Shown here: positions 29,501-39,207 of the stretch, piece after piece
Layout: each line of letters begins with the position of its first letter
Numbering within the stretch: position 1 is the stretch's first letter
Assembly: GCF_002843385.1 (NCBI RefSeq)
Contig: NZ_MVDE01000015.1
Coordinates: 1-64,000 of the forward strand
Direction: 5' to 3'
From: Labilibaculum manganireducens
GTDB lineage: Bacteria; Bacteroidota; Bacteroidia; Bacteroidales; Marinifilaceae
DNA length: 64,000 bases
Made by a program: the position numbers and the translations under genes
Notes under the pieces: generated by a model
What the model was told of the DNA's origin: nothing
Databases searched by the model: none
What the model saw: only the letters and a program-made list of their open reading frames with translations

Positions 29501-32500
29501 ATCATTGGTGGGATTTTTCACCCCAATCATAACCGTTCTAATGTTTGCCAAATTTGGATTTCCTTTTATTCTTACAATATGATTTTGATGTTGCGGATCG
29601 GCATCATTAGACAAATCACCAACTGTTAAATCATATATGTCGGAATATTTCGCATTAGTACCGCGTACGGCATCGTTTCTTAACTGCTTTATTGTCTGAA
29701 ACAAACGAAGCTTAAAATCAAACCTATTTTCATCAGGCCAAACTGCTAAACGATCCTCTTCAATATCGCCGTTATAAAGACCAGCAGGTGTTAACCGCAT
29801 GGGAATTTCATATTCGTAGTAATTGTCCTGATAATCTGATCCCAAACGAACAAATACACTCACTTCTTCGTCTCTCACAGAATAACCTTCAATCCCCTCA
29901 GCATGAACATCCATCTTGAACTTACCATATTTTCTGATGTCCATATTAAGGGTTTTGTAGGCCCCTTTCCCTTTTCCATCTTCCAAATCAGTAACTTTCA
30001 ACAATATAGCCTGCTCATTCAATTGAATTAACTGAGGATTACTTGGATCCACAACCCGATCAATTCCCGGAGGCAAAATATAGTTTACCGGTTCTTTACT
30101 TGCATTCTCCTCAATATTTACTGCTGTAATATCGAAACCAGCTTCTGATACGATATCATCCGTTTCATTTTCGTTAATAGACTGATCATATCTTCGCCAA
30201 TCATCACGAACCAAATCAAGGGTGGCAAAACGCAGAACCACATCTTCTTCAAAATCCCTTAAGAACATTCTCATGAAACGAATCGACGTAAAGTCACTAA
30301 TATTACCATACGTATCCTTGAATTCATCAACCGGAATTTTAAACTGATACCAATCAACCGAGCCATTCGTTCCGTTAGCTAAATCCACATTACTGGTCAC
30401 TTTATCCACAATAAAGTTTTGACCTATCTGCATATCTGCCGGTGCCATATGTACTTTGCATTGATAATATGCTTCGGTTTCACTCAGAGTATTATCATGG
30501 TTAATATCTTCTACATCAGGCAATGTTGTTGCGGATGTAGGATATGCGCTTCCTGATAACTCAGATGTTGGTGAATTCCCCTCCGGACCATTATACTTTT
30601 TATAACGTTCTAAAATACTTAGCTCATCACTATCGTAATCTGCTCCTCTAAAATAATGATAATCATCATTTGACGGATCATTCTGAGCCAAAACATATGC
30701 CTCGGAACCTGTCCCGAGGTTTGCCGAAATACTTATTGCCTGAATGTATTCCTTATAGAAACTCAACTCATCTTTGGAATTCAATCCATCCAATCCAACA
30801 TCCTGATATCTTCTTGCATTTGTATTATTATCAAAAGCATTTACGAGTGATTGCACCAAAGGAACCCGTCCCCACTTAGTACTATCTACCAAAGTAATAT
30901 TTTCATCCGCAGGCAACCCATTCTCAAATGATTTTCTTGAATCTCTTAATATATCTTCGGAAATATTTCCAAGATTAAAATATAAATTTCCCCCTTTATG
31001 ATTTGGCTCGTAAACAAATGGATCCATCATCCAAAACTCAACGTAAGCAATATTTGCAGCTTCAAAATCGTTGGTTTCAATTTTACGCATAATACCACCC
31101 CATCTCGATTCCGGAGCTTTAAGAGTACCATCAGGATTCATACCCTGAGAAATCCCGGCTTGTCCATCAACATCAAAATTATAAGGCCCTTTTTCATCAG
31201 GGTAGTAGGCCAAATTCAGAACCGAAATATTAGTAGGAACCCCGGAGGCTCTCTCTTTATTTGGCCAAATTTCTTCTTCAAATATCTCTCGGACAAAGTG
31301 ATTTGATTGCTGATCCTTATCCGATTTAATGTGCCCCGGTGTTGCAGAACTATTGCGCAAAAATAAAGGATCAATTACATACCAAGCCAGTTTTGCCCGG
31401 TTATATCCATATGCTAAATCATTATTCAAATCTCCTTCCTTAAATAAAGCTTCATTATTTTGCGGAGTACTAGCCAAAACCCATGAACTCAAACTTTTCA
31501 TATCAATCGAAGTCTCTGTTCCCTCAAAATCATCGATATAGGCCGTACCCGAACTACCAATTGCTTTATTATGACCTGGAACCAATTGCGCAAATTCACC
31601 TTCAACAGCAATTGATGAAGGTTCTTTTGTTTCGATAAATGGAATTTTATCCACCATGCGGGTCAGGAACTCCGATTCGGTTCTATAGCTGCCATTCAGA
31701 CCCCAAATAGTATTCGAAATTGGTTCATCACCAATATTAACCTTTTGTGTAAGAGGTTGCTCTGAAAGATGCATCATAGTTGCACCCAGATTGAAATCAT
31801 CATTAAACTGATAATCCATTTGAACCCCAATCAACGTTTTGGTCTGAATGTTAAACAGCGAATTATTCTCCGAAGAAATGGAAATTGGAGTACTTGATTC
31901 CAATAAACTTTGATTGATTATTTTCACCCTTCCCAATGTATAATCAACAGTATAATCAATGTTCTCTATTAGTTCTCTTCCTCCAGCTTTAACACTAACC
32001 GAACCTGGTTCCACATTTAAAGCATTCAAAGAGATTTCTGAACTTGTTGACGATTTATAACTACCTTTCAAACTGTATTTATTTTTCTCGGCAATTTGCT
32101 GTGCATCATTTTGAGTTAAATTATAAAGCTCCTCAAACACATATTGATCTGCAATTGCATCATTGTTAATCTTTTTTCTAAGGTAGTTGCCAAAAGGTTC
32201 AATTTCCGGGAATATGATTCGGCCATTTGTAGAATAGATTGTAATCCCATCAATAAAATCAAACATTCCATCTGCACCCGGATCCAATTGTGAGTTCAGA
32301 TTATCTACATTCAAGACTTCAAGAAGAATTTTATTTTTAATGTCCCCTTCCGGCAAATAATTTACTGCCGTCCCCGCATTATCGTTTTGATACAGTACAT
32401 TTAATATGAAATCCTCTTGGTTAACCTGAAAAGCCCCAATGTTATAGATGTTTTTCATCATTAATTTCCATGTTGGCATTTGGGGACTAAGATTGGTTCC

Positions 32501-34087
32501 TTTCAGCAATTTCATGATGAGTGTTTGAGGAGCACTCACTCCATCGCTGGTAAATTCTCCAACTCTAAACACCTGTCCTCTGTAGGTATATTCATACGAA
32601 ACAGCCAAAATCTCATCCGCGTTTAATGCCTGATTTAAGGATATATAACCCAATTTTTCGTTCACAGAATATTCCGATTCAGATAATTTGCGGGCATTTT
32701 CAACTTTTTCGTAATCTGTTCCGCTAACAAAACCAGGAGCTAATGGGGATAATGTACTTGTAACCTGATTAATATCTCTTATACCAGAATAAGTGGTTGT
32801 CATTTTCTGATACAAATCATTCAACTCGTTATTAGGCAAAGTTCCCGTTCCTGTTTGCGAAAATTCTGAAGGATTGGAAATATTTGCACCATCTTCGCCC
32901 AAATCAACATAAGCCACAAGGTTACGGGAATCCTGAAAATTAGAGGTTTTATTAGTCACCCAAACTTCAACTTTATTGATTGTAACTCCTGAATTAATTA
33001 CAGGAAGATTTCGCAGAGATTGATCGTAGTGATCGTAGAAATATTTGGAAAGAAAGAAATGTCGGTTGGCTTCATATTTATCTACTGAAATCTCAAACTC
33101 ATTTTTTTGCGCTCCATTCTCCATCTCAACAACACTGGTCTCCCCTTTTTGCTGCGAAAAAATAGAAGTTACAGATAGCTTACCAAATTGCATTTGGGCT
33201 TTAACTCCAAATAAATTTTGTCCCCCTGTAATAAGGGTATTTGAAATAGGCATGGAAACATTACCTGCTTCAATTTTCTTAATAATCTCATCTTCATCAC
33301 CGGAATACTCCAGCCTCATTTGATTTTCGAAATCGAAAGTGGCCTCGGTATTGTAATTCACATCCATCTTCAACTTCTCGCCAACTGTACCAGTCACGTT
33401 CATTTGAATCTTCTCATCAAAATCGAAACTAGTTGTTTTTCTTAGATTTACAGGAAGAGTTGGGTTTTCGACCTTGGTTGTGTTAATACCAAAAGTTAAC
33501 TCGGCTGATCCTTGCGGTTTTATGGAAATTGTATTACTGCCAAAAATTTTATCAACAAATTGCCCTCCTAATTTCAAATCCGGCACTAACTCATTACTTC
33601 CTGAAGTCCCATCACTCCGGCTGCGTTCCATCCAATAATCCCGAAGAGATTTTTCTGCTTCGTATTGCTTGTACTCTTCTGCAGTCATACTAATCGGACG
33701 ACGATAATCGACATCTCCAATTCGCGTCACCAAAATATAATTCCCAGTAACAGCATCGTACTGAATAGATGTCAGAATATTTTTTGGATCCTTAAGATAC
33801 AATGGAGATTGGTTTTGAGAACCAAACTCTTGATTATCGTTTACATCATCAAAGGGGTAAGGAAGTGAATTGTCCTTTGCATCAGGATTGTCTTTATGAA
33901 ATGGTGATTTCAAATTGATTACACGTCCTGAGTCATTTATAGATCGTTTGACAGTATCCTGTTGTTGCACAGTTTGAATGCCAAATTCAGGATTAGAATT
34001 AAGGGCACTTAAGCTGTAATTACTTCCCAAAGCACTACAGAACAACACTATTAATAAGGTCAGAGTATATTTAATAAGTTTCTTCAA
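26519..34087 (-). CDS. sprA: SprA, type IX secretion translocon
   Basis: SprA (Sov in Porphyromonas) is the very large outer-membrane channel of the type IX secretion system. The 2,522-residue length, N-terminal signal sequence (KKLIKYTLTLLIVLFCSALGS), and beta-strand-rich sequence ending in YPTTTTEFGASIRFTLAN fit. The start codon is TTG at 34087. It follows ruvA by 42 nt. The presence of SprA implies T9SS protein export in this organism; other gld/spr/por genes are not in the window. Confidence 0.96.
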   Translation of the reverse strand: MKKLIKYTLTLLIVLFCSALGSNYSLSALNSNPEFGIQTVQQQDTVKRSINDSGRVINLKSPFHKDNPDAKDNSLPYPFDDVNDNQEFGSQNQSPLYLKDPKNILTSIQYDAVTGNYILVTRIGDVDYRRPISMTAEEYKQYEAEKSLRDYWMERSRSDGTSGSNELVPDLKLGGQFVDKIFGSNTISIKPQGSAELTFGINTTKVENPTLPVNLRKTTSFDFDEKIQMNVTGTVGEKLKMDVNYNTEATFDFENQMRLEYSGDEDEIIKKIEAGNVSMPISNTLITGGQNLFGVKAQMQFGKLSVTSIFSQQKGETSVVEMENGAQKNEFEISVDKYEANRHFFLSKYFYDHYDQSLRNLPVINSGVTINKVEVWVTNKTSNFQDSRNLVAYVDLGEDGANISNPSEFSQTGTGTLPNNELNDLYQKMTTTYSGIRDINQVTSTLSPLAPGFVSGTDYEKVENARKLSESEYSVNEKLGYISLNQALNADEILAVSYEYTYRGQVFRVGEFTSDGVSAPQTLIMKLLKGTNLSPQMPTWKLMMKNIYNIGAFQVNQEDFILNVLYQNDNAGTAVNYLPEGDIKNKILLEVLNVDNLNSQLDPGADGMFDFIDGITIYSTNGRIIFPEIEPFGNYLRKKINNDAIADQYVFEELYNLTQNDAQQIAEKNKYSLKGSYKSSTSSEISLNALNVEPGSVSVKAGGRELIENIDYTVDYTLGRVKIINQSLLESSTPISISSENNSLFNIQTKTLIGVQMDYQFNDDFNLGATMMHLSEQPLTQKVNIGDEPISNTIWGLNGSYRTESEFLTRMVDKIPFIETKEPSSIAVEGEFAQLVPGHNKAIGSSGTAYIDDFEGTETSIDMKSLSSWVLASTPQNNEALFKEGDLNNDLAYGYNRAKLAWYVIDPLFLRNSSATPGHIKSDKDQQSNHFVREIFEEEIWPNKERASGVPTNISVLNLAYYPDEKGPYNFDVDGQAGISQGMNPDGTLKAPESRWGGIMRKIETNDFEAANIAYVEFWMMDPFVYEPNHKGGNLYFNLGNISEDILRDSRKSFENGLPADENITLVDSTKWGRVPLVQSLVNAFDNNTNARRYQDVGLDGLNSKDELSFYKEYIQAISISANLGTGSEAYVLAQNDPSNDDYHYFRGADYDSDELSILERYKKYNGPEGNSPTSELSGSAYPTSATTLPDVEDINHDNTLSETEAYYQCKVHMAPADMQIGQNFIVDKVTSNVDLANGTNGSVDWYQFKIPVDEFKDTYGNISDFTSIRFMRMFLRDFEEDVVLRFATLDLVRDDWRRYDQSINENETDDIVSEAGFDITAVNIEENASKEPVNYILPPGIDRVVDPSNPQLIQLNEQAILLKVTDLEDGKGKGAYKTLNMDIRKYGKFKMDVHAEGIEGYSVRDEEVSVFVRLGSDYQDNYYEYEIPMRLTPAGLYNGDIEEDRLAVWPDENRFDFKLRLFQTIKQLRNDAVRGTNAKYSDIYDLTVGDLSNDADPQHQNHIVRIKGNPNLANIRTVMIGVKNPTNDAAGMDDHQLKSVEVWLNEMRLTDFDEDGGWAANLRVTTKLADFGTVTWAGSKITSGFGGIEDGVNDRYKDDIFQYDLSASFELGKFFPEKSGVRIPLYYAISEETKSPEYNPLDPDIPLDVALENANSKTERDSIKKMSQEYTKRKSFNLTNVRIEKAEGKPKLLDVSNLSLTYSYNETYSRDVNTVRDLEKNYRGVLSYNYNNVPKNVQPFKRVKAFQNPMFRLLKDFNFYYLPTQLSFRSDLQRYYREIEKRHIPEIGSGNTELATIKIKPTFDKDFIWYRYYDLKYNLTKGLKFDFSATNTSRIDEPEGIVDRDRDRETYNIWKDSIWNNLMDGGRNIQYHHNFNLTYTVPINKIPLLNWTSVTARYAGAYDWNAGAITADTIELGNTIRNSNNIQVNGQLNLVNLYNKIGLLKRINQKYGSNRKYKKKTENYKKVNYEGTVAELKAGIPTSIYHKLSTEDISIKVYDTQGKEVKVKVKSVTGNRAKITSSENVKNVRVRVNGKLSESEGVFALIGENFLRTVMSVRNISVNYSEINSTTLPGYMPQTNYFGGESYNGTKAPGFNFLIGNQDNNFARSAAEKGWITTDEALNEPYVMSHTQNFTIRSTVEPVKGLKIDLTANRNYSRNRSEYYIYDSGNDNFTAENLVKSGNFSMSFLSLKSAFFTIGNTGDYSSAYFDKFLDLRKEESLRLAKERYGENYEDKKIFTEVVVGTETTKVETDYYEGYGETSQEVLIPAFLKAYGNGGKGYNSLFPAISRMKPNWRVTFEGLSKLPLVKRYFKSINLSHSYSATYDVGSYNTNLTYEEGDDGYSIIQDMAHNFLPLYEANSISINEQFNPLINVDMIWKNNFSTSFEIKRTRNLILSLSNTQLTEVASNEMIFGLGYRFDDFGMIIGSGSKQKKYKSDLNLRGDLSIRKNNTIIRKIVDEVDQLTSGQKVVTVKFSADYVLSNRFNLRLYYDRIVNTPYVSLSYPTTTTEFGASIRFTLAN

Positions 34088-34129
34088 TGGTTGATTACCT
34101 TAGGTTAGTAAAGCAATTACGTTCTTCAA

Positions 34130-34711
34130 TTATAATTGTTTCAAGGCCAGCTTAATCAAATCCTCTACACTTGCATCAAGATTTGCTGTAAATATTTTAT
34201 CGATAACTTTAGTTACTGAATTCTTCGCAAAACCTAACATCACTAAAGCAGATAACGCTTCTTCTTTAGTAGTATTGTTCTGTGGTAAAGAAAAGTCAGA
34301 GACATCAGTATCTTTTCCAAGTTTATCTTTTAATTCGATAATAATTCGTTGTGCCGATTTAGCTCCAATTCCTTTAACTCCCTGTAACGTTTTCACATCA
34401 CTTGTAACAATAGCAGTTTGAATTTCGGAAGGCGTTAAAGATGAAAGCATCATTCGTGCTGTATTAGCTCCCACTCCTGATACCGAAATTAAATGTCGGA
34501 AAACACCGCGTTCATTAGCATCAAAAAAACCGAAAAATATATGAGCATCCTCTCGAACAACCTGATGCAAATACAATTGTGCCTCCTTATGCCCCGACAA
34601 TTTCGAATATGTATTCAATGAAATATTTAAAAAATAACCTATTCCGCTAGTTTCAATAACTACTGAGGTGGGTGTGAGATCATCAATAACTCCCTTAATA
34701 TACTCAAACAT
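34130..34711 (-). CDS. ruvA: Holliday junction helicase subunit RuvA
   Basis: RuvA binds four-way junctions and loads RuvB. The 193-residue protein shows the N-terminal OB fold (MFEYIKGVIDDLTPTSVVIE), two helix-hairpin-helix motifs (SVSGVGANTARMML and GVKGIGAKSAQRIIIEL) and a C-terminal domain III (LSALVMLGFAKNSV) that contacts RuvB. It is 42 nt upstream of sprA on the same strand. Confidence 0.96.
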   Translation of the reverse strand: MFEYIKGVIDDLTPTSVVIETSGIGYFLNISLNTYSKLSGHKEAQLYLHQVVREDAHIFFGFFDANERGVFRHLISVSGVGANTARMMLSSLTPSEIQTAIVTSDVKTLQGVKGIGAKSAQRIIIELKDKLGKDTDVSDFSLPQNNTTKEEALSALVMLGFAKNSVTKVIDKIFTANLDASVEDLIKLALKQL

Positions 34712-34800
34712 AAAATATGAATTGAATTTTTCTGTTTAGATCCTTAAAATATGTAAAAATATGCAAATTTTATAATCAATGCTTCGCTTTTAACAAAAAA

Positions 34801-34833
34801 AGAAAGAGCGATTTAAATTTAACCGCTCTTTTT
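34801..34833 (-). terminator. pdxA terminator
   Basis: AAAGAGCG and CGCTCTTT pair around a 13-nt AT-rich loop. On the minus strand a run of T follows. It begins about 20 nt past the pdxA stop. Confidence 0.7.
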
Positions 34834-34853
34834 ACTATTTTGTTAATAATTTA

Positions 34854-35909
34854 TTACGAATTTTTTGATGCTTCTGATGTTTGCATAGGGTTCTTACTAA
34901 TTTCCTCAAAATTTTCCCGGTTTCTAAAAACATCAATAGCCATATACAATGCCTGCTGAAAAGATTTTTCAGATGCAACATTTGTTCCGGCAATAGAATA
35001 TGCTGTACCATGGGCAGGCGATGTGCGTATTTTAGATAATCCTGCGGTAAAATTTACCCCTGAATCAAATGCCAAAGCTTTAAATGGAGCCAAGCCCTGG
35101 TCATGATACATTGCCAGAATGGCATCAAACTTCATGTAATCTGAAGAACCAAAGAAACCATCAGCAGGATAGGGACCTAAAGCCATTATTCCCTTTTCAC
35201 GAACCTCTTCCAGAGCAGGAATTATTTCATCGATCTCTTCTGTTCCAATCAATCCATCATCACCTGCATGCGGGTTTAGACTTAAGACAGCAATTCTTGG
35301 CTTTCTAATTCCAAAATCCTTCTGAAGAGAACTATTCAAAATATTTAGCTTACTAATAATATTTTCTTTTGAAACAACCTCAGGCACCTTGGAAATAGGC
35401 ACATGACCTGCAACAACACCCACTCTTAGCTTATCGCTGATTAAAAGCATTAACGATTTACCGGAATTCAATTTACTTTCCAAATATTCTGTATGCCCCG
35501 GAAAAACAAAATCCTTAGATTGGATATTCTTCTTGTTTATTGGCGCTGTAACCAACACATCAATTAATCCCTTTTCTAAATCTGCAACAGCAGCTTCTAA
35601 AGCCTTAAATGCAGATTCACCGGCACTGCTTGTTGATTTACCTAACTCAACTTTTATATTTTCATCAACACAGTTAATAATATTTGTTCTATTAGGATGT
35701 GCTTCCTGAGCTTCCTTAATATTATTCAAACTAAAAGTTTCTATGTTGAGTGCCTTTCGATGATAAGCTGCAACTTTTGGAGAGCCATAAATAATTGGAG
35801 TACAAATTTCATACATCCTTTCATCCATCAAGGTTTTAATAATAACCTCGTAGCCAATTCCGTTAATATCGCCATGAGTGATTCCAACTCTTATTTTAGT
35901 GTTTTTCAT
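34854..35909 (-). CDS. pdxA: 4-hydroxythreonine-4-phosphate dehydrogenase PdxA
   Basis: PdxA oxidises 4-phosphohydroxy-L-threonine in the DXP-dependent pathway to pyridoxal phosphate. The 351-residue protein has GITHGDINGIGYEVI at the start, FPGHTEYL and AMYHDQGLAPFKALAFD with metal-binding His residues, and NPHAGDDG. It is a single gene ended by its own terminator. The C-terminal 20 residues are polar and variable. Confidence 0.95.
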   Translation of the reverse strand: MKNTKIRVGITHGDINGIGYEVIIKTLMDERMYEICTPIIYGSPKVAAYHRKALNIETFSLNNIKEAQEAHPNRTNIINCVDENIKVELGKSTSSAGESAFKALEAAVADLEKGLIDVLVTAPINKKNIQSKDFVFPGHTEYLESKLNSGKSLMLLISDKLRVGVVAGHVPISKVPEVVSKENIISKLNILNSSLQKDFGIRKPRIAVLSLNPHAGDDGLIGTEEIDEIIPALEEVREKGIMALGPYPADGFFGSSDYMKFDAILAMYHDQGLAPFKALAFDSGVNFTAGLSKIRTSPAHGTAYSIAGTNVASEKSFQQALYMAIDVFRNRENFEEISKNPMQTSEASKNS

Positions 35910-36158
35910 CTGCTGTTTATTTTATATCAGTGGACTGATATCACTTTCAAAAGTCCAATTTTAATCCGATGCTATTTAAATAGAGTGAACTGGAAAATGA
36001 TCAGCTATATCGTTACTTCTTATACTCTCTGACTTTATCAATACGATTAACAGAGTGATTAAGAAATACATTTGCAAAACATTTGTGCCTTAAATTTTAA
36101 AAAAATCATTACAAAAATAGAAAGATTCAATAAAAGAGCATCATCTTTTCAATTATTC
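35910..36158. other. Intergenic region between pdxA and the aminopeptidase gene
   Basis: This AT-rich 249-bp stretch shows only a weak 6-bp hairpin (AAAAGA/TCTTTT at 36132-36149). No gene is seen. Confidence 0.4.
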
Positions 36159-37598
36159 CTACGATCGATATTGTTTAATAAATTCAAATAACAAGCGAAC
36201 CCCAACACCTGTGCCTCCTTTACCTCTGTAATTATCTGTTGTACTTACAAACGCCGGTCCGGCAATATCGAGATGAATCCATGGATAATTCGTAAAATGT
36301 TCCAGAAATTTTCCTGCTGTAATTGCTCCACCGTCACGACCACCAATATTTTTCAAATCTGCGATATCCGATTTTATCAGTTCTCCAAATTCCTCCCAAA
36401 AAGGAAATTCTACCAGTCTTTCGTAAACTTTCTCTCCTGACTCCTTTAATTGAGTCATCTTATCCTTACTATCCTCATTCCCCATTGCCACCATGCCATA
36501 CTTCCCGATAGCCACAGCCGCAGCACCTGTTAATGTCGCTAAATCGACAACAAATTCCGGTTGATATTGATCTGCATAACTAAGAGCATCGGCCAAAAGC
36601 ATTCTTCCTTCAGCATCTGTATTTAAAACCTCAACAGTTTTCCCATTGTACATTTTAATAACATCGCCGGGTACATAAGCATTTCCACCAGGACGATTGT
36701 CTGTTGCAGGAATTAAGCCAATTACATGAATTGGCAGTTTAGCTTTCGCAATTGCATAAATTGCTCCGGCTACCGATGCTGCACCACCCATATCAGATTT
36801 CATCAGATCCATGCTGTCCTTAGTTGGCTTAAGGCTCAATCCGCCGGTATCGTATACAACCCCTTTTCCAACAAAAACAATTGGTTTCGAATTAACCGCC
36901 TCTTTCGATTTCCACTCCAATATAGAAAAAGTAGGCTCGTCGAGACTGCCTTTATTCACGGCCAAAAGACCGCCCATCTTTAAACTTTCAATCTTTTTCT
37001 TTCCAAAAACATCAACAGTAAATCCAGCTTTAACTCCCATTTCCTGAATTTCTTCACTTAATTTTTCAGCTGTAAGATAACTTAAAGGTTCGTTTACAAG
37101 TTCGCGTGCAAACTTCACCCCTTCAACAACTGCAATTAACTCATTAAGCTGTGTTGAGCTGACAGCGTCACTATAGATAATTACTTCTTCCAGAGTATGC
37201 TTTTGTTTTTTTGTATCGGTAAAATATTTTAGAAACTGATAATTTGTCAGGGCAACACCTTCAGCAAAAGCAAGTATTGCTTCTGCATCGTTCAGATAAT
37301 CCTGTAAAACAATTTTGGCGATTTTACTTTCCTGAATCCTGGCATGAAAAGAGAAGCCCAGCTTCCTCATTTTCTCCAAATCGGAATTAGTATACTTTTT
37401 ATTATCTGCCACATGCAAATAAATTTTGTGCGTATAACGATTCAACTCTATTAACGTATTCTCGGCGGCAATTTGCTCTTCAGCAAACTTCATCTCCTGC
37501 TCGGAAAGAGGAAGGTTTTTATAATTCCCGGCAGTTGCCAAAAAAAGAATGTTCTCGTTCTCATCTGGCTTCTGAAAGCTTTTTACTTCTATTTTCAT
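36159..37598 (-). CDS. Leucyl aminopeptidase family protein (M17)
   Basis: This two-metal cytosolic aminopeptidase removes N-terminal residues from peptides. The 479-residue protein shows the M17 blocks VGKGVVYDTGGLSLKP, MKSDMGGAASV, and the signature NTDAEGRMLLADAL, with Lys, Asp and Glu metal ligands in place. The N-terminal third is the less conserved macro-like domain. It is transcribed alone on the minus strand, 198 nt from the next gene. Confidence 0.94.
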   Translation of the reverse strand: MKIEVKSFQKPDENENILFLATAGNYKNLPLSEQEMKFAEEQIAAENTLIELNRYTHKIYLHVADNKKYTNSDLEKMRKLGFSFHARIQESKIAKIVLQDYLNDAEAILAFAEGVALTNYQFLKYFTDTKKQKHTLEEVIIYSDAVSSTQLNELIAVVEGVKFARELVNEPLSYLTAEKLSEEIQEMGVKAGFTVDVFGKKKIESLKMGGLLAVNKGSLDEPTFSILEWKSKEAVNSKPIVFVGKGVVYDTGGLSLKPTKDSMDLMKSDMGGAASVAGAIYAIAKAKLPIHVIGLIPATDNRPGGNAYVPGDVIKMYNGKTVEVLNTDAEGRMLLADALSYADQYQPEFVVDLATLTGAAAVAIGKYGMVAMGNEDSKDKMTQLKESGEKVYERLVEFPFWEEFGELIKSDIADLKNIGGRDGGAITAGKFLEHFTNYPWIHLDIAGPAFVSTTDNYRGKGGTGVGVRLLFEFIKQYRS

Positions 37599-37766
37599 CG
37601 GAACTCATGTTAGTGTGAAAAACCATATCGATCAACACAGTAATTCCTCAATACTTCGAACTTGATATTTTCAAGTTCTGATAAACAGATATTTCCTGTG
37701 ATTTTTACAGCCAAGTAAAAATAGTAAAAAACTAAGCGGAAAACATTACTCCTTGATAAGGAAAAA

Positions 37767-37797
37767 AGAAAACTGCAGCTTAATGCTGCGGTTTTCT
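37767..37797 (-). terminator. Terminator after the 126-residue gene
   Basis: GCAGC and GCTGC form the inner stem, extended by AAAAC/GTTTT. It abuts the stop codon at 37797-37799. On the minus strand a run of T follows. Confidence 0.7.
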
Positions 37798-38177
37798 TAT
37801 AATTTATCCGGATTTTCCTTGAAATAATTCCTTATCAATACTTTTTTGAGTTCCCTTAAAATAATTAGCTCAGTAAGTAATTCTGATTTTGGAACATCAG
37901 GAAAATTTAATTCTGTTTTAATAATCTGCTTTTCACTCACATCTATCTGATACAGCAATAGTATTAAACGATGATAGTCCCGATCCAATAAATGAGTTAA
38001 ATGTTCATTTAACTGACTAAAAAGTTCTTCGTATGCATTATGAATTTTTCCGGAAAATTTCACTTCCAATCCAAACTGATCAAAATCTTTCTCAATCTGG
38101 GCCGCAACCTGCCGAATCACCTCTTCGCGATTACGATAAGGTTCAATACTCAAATTTTTTAAATCGGGTAAATTCAC
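37797..38177 (-). CDS. Unknown 126-residue protein
   Basis: I do not recognise its family by name. It is a soluble, helical, charged protein without signal peptide: PDLKNLSIEPYRNREEVIRQVAAQIEKDF, then HLTHLLDRDYHRLILLLYQIDVSEKQI. The start is GTG at 38177, only 3 nt after the stop of the DUF4837 lipoprotein, so it is probably translationally coupled to it. The conserved-looking end (ELLTELIILRELKKVLIRNYF) suggests a real gene. Confidence 0.7.
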   Translation of the reverse strand: MNLPDLKNLSIEPYRNREEVIRQVAAQIEKDFDQFGLEVKFSGKIHNAYEELFSQLNEHLTHLLDRDYHRLILLLYQIDVSEKQIIKTELNFPDVPKSELLTELIILRELKKVLIRNYFKENPDKL

Positions 38178-38180
38178 GTT

Positions 38181-39179
38181 CTATTCCTTTTCTATGCTTG
38201 TGTAAGAATACATGATCGCTTCCAGTTCTCTCAACAATTCACGCTTATCGTGGTTTGGATAATAAACGTACGAATCCATACACACAACTCTGTTGTTCTT
38301 TTGATCAAGAAAAGTAATATTTACAAAAGGACCTCCCATAAAATCTCCGTTCACTTTCCATAAACCTCTTGTTTCCGTTGCATAGTTCCCGAAAAACTCG
38401 AATTGACGGTTCGAAATTGGAAAATCCATTTCAGTACTCATATAACTACCCTCCTTAGGTCCCGGAACAAACTTCTGAAGTAATAAATTCCTCTTTTTAA
38501 TCACCTCATCCTTCGTAAATGAATCCTCGGAAATATAATCGTAGGTATAAATAAACATCCCTTGACTCGTTGAGGGAGTCTCCTTGCTTACCCAAAGAAA
38601 ATCAGGTTCTTCTTTGTTTATGGTATATCCCGCAGGGAAAGATAGAGTGAAATTATTTTTCTCCTTTAGCTTTTCGAAAATTTCCTGAACAACATTCTTT
38701 TTAAAAACCTTAATTTTCCTTTCTCGTTCTCCAATATGAAAATAGGCAATAATCTTATTTTTATTTTCGCTCAAAAGCTGGATCATCTCCTTGTTGCTCT
38801 TAGCTTCAATCTTCATAAACGATTGTGTTTTCGCATACAATTCATTCTTTACTGAGATCTTATTTTCCTTAACTTTCGACGAAACCCTAAGATCCAAAAT
38901 ACTTCGGTGAGTTTTAAACATACTGGAAAACTCATTGTGCGAAATCTGCAGTATATCAAAAAGTGTCTCATCTTGCGGCAATCCAATTTGAGTATCATTT
39001 AATACCGCCTTTAATGTATCTCCAACACTTCCTTCATATAAAGCATCATTTATTATTACAACTATTTCTCCCGATTTCCCGGTTACTACAGGTCTTAGTC
39101 CTTGTGTTGTTTTCTTGCAGGAAGAAATACTTACCGTTACAAGCAAACAAAGTAATGTTGTTTGAATTATTCTCTTCAT
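38181..39179 (-). CDS. DUF4837 family lipoprotein
   Basis: This 332-residue protein has a lipoprotein signal MKRIIQTTLLCLLVTVSISSC with Cys21 and then KKTTQGLRPVVTGKSGEIVVIIND, the start typical of DUF4837 in Bacteroidota. It should be lipidated and exposed at the periplasmic side or the outer membrane. Function is unknown. It follows the LysM transglycosylase by 28 nt, so the two may be one operon with the 126-residue gene, suggesting an envelope role. Confidence 0.85.
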   Translation of the reverse strand: MKRIIQTTLLCLLVTVSISSCKKTTQGLRPVVTGKSGEIVVIINDALYEGSVGDTLKAVLNDTQIGLPQDETLFDILQISHNEFSSMFKTHRSILDLRVSSKVKENKISVKNELYAKTQSFMKIEAKSNKEMIQLLSENKNKIIAYFHIGERERKIKVFKKNVVQEIFEKLKEKNNFTLSFPAGYTINKEEPDFLWVSKETPSTSQGMFIYTYDYISEDSFTKDEVIKKRNLLLQKFVPGPKEGSYMSTEMDFPISNRQFEFFGNYATETRGLWKVNGDFMGGPFVNITFLDQKNNRVVCMDSYVYYPNHDKRELLRELEAIMYSYTSIEKE

Positions 39180-39207
39180 AATTTTAAATTTACAGAGACA
39201 AATGTTT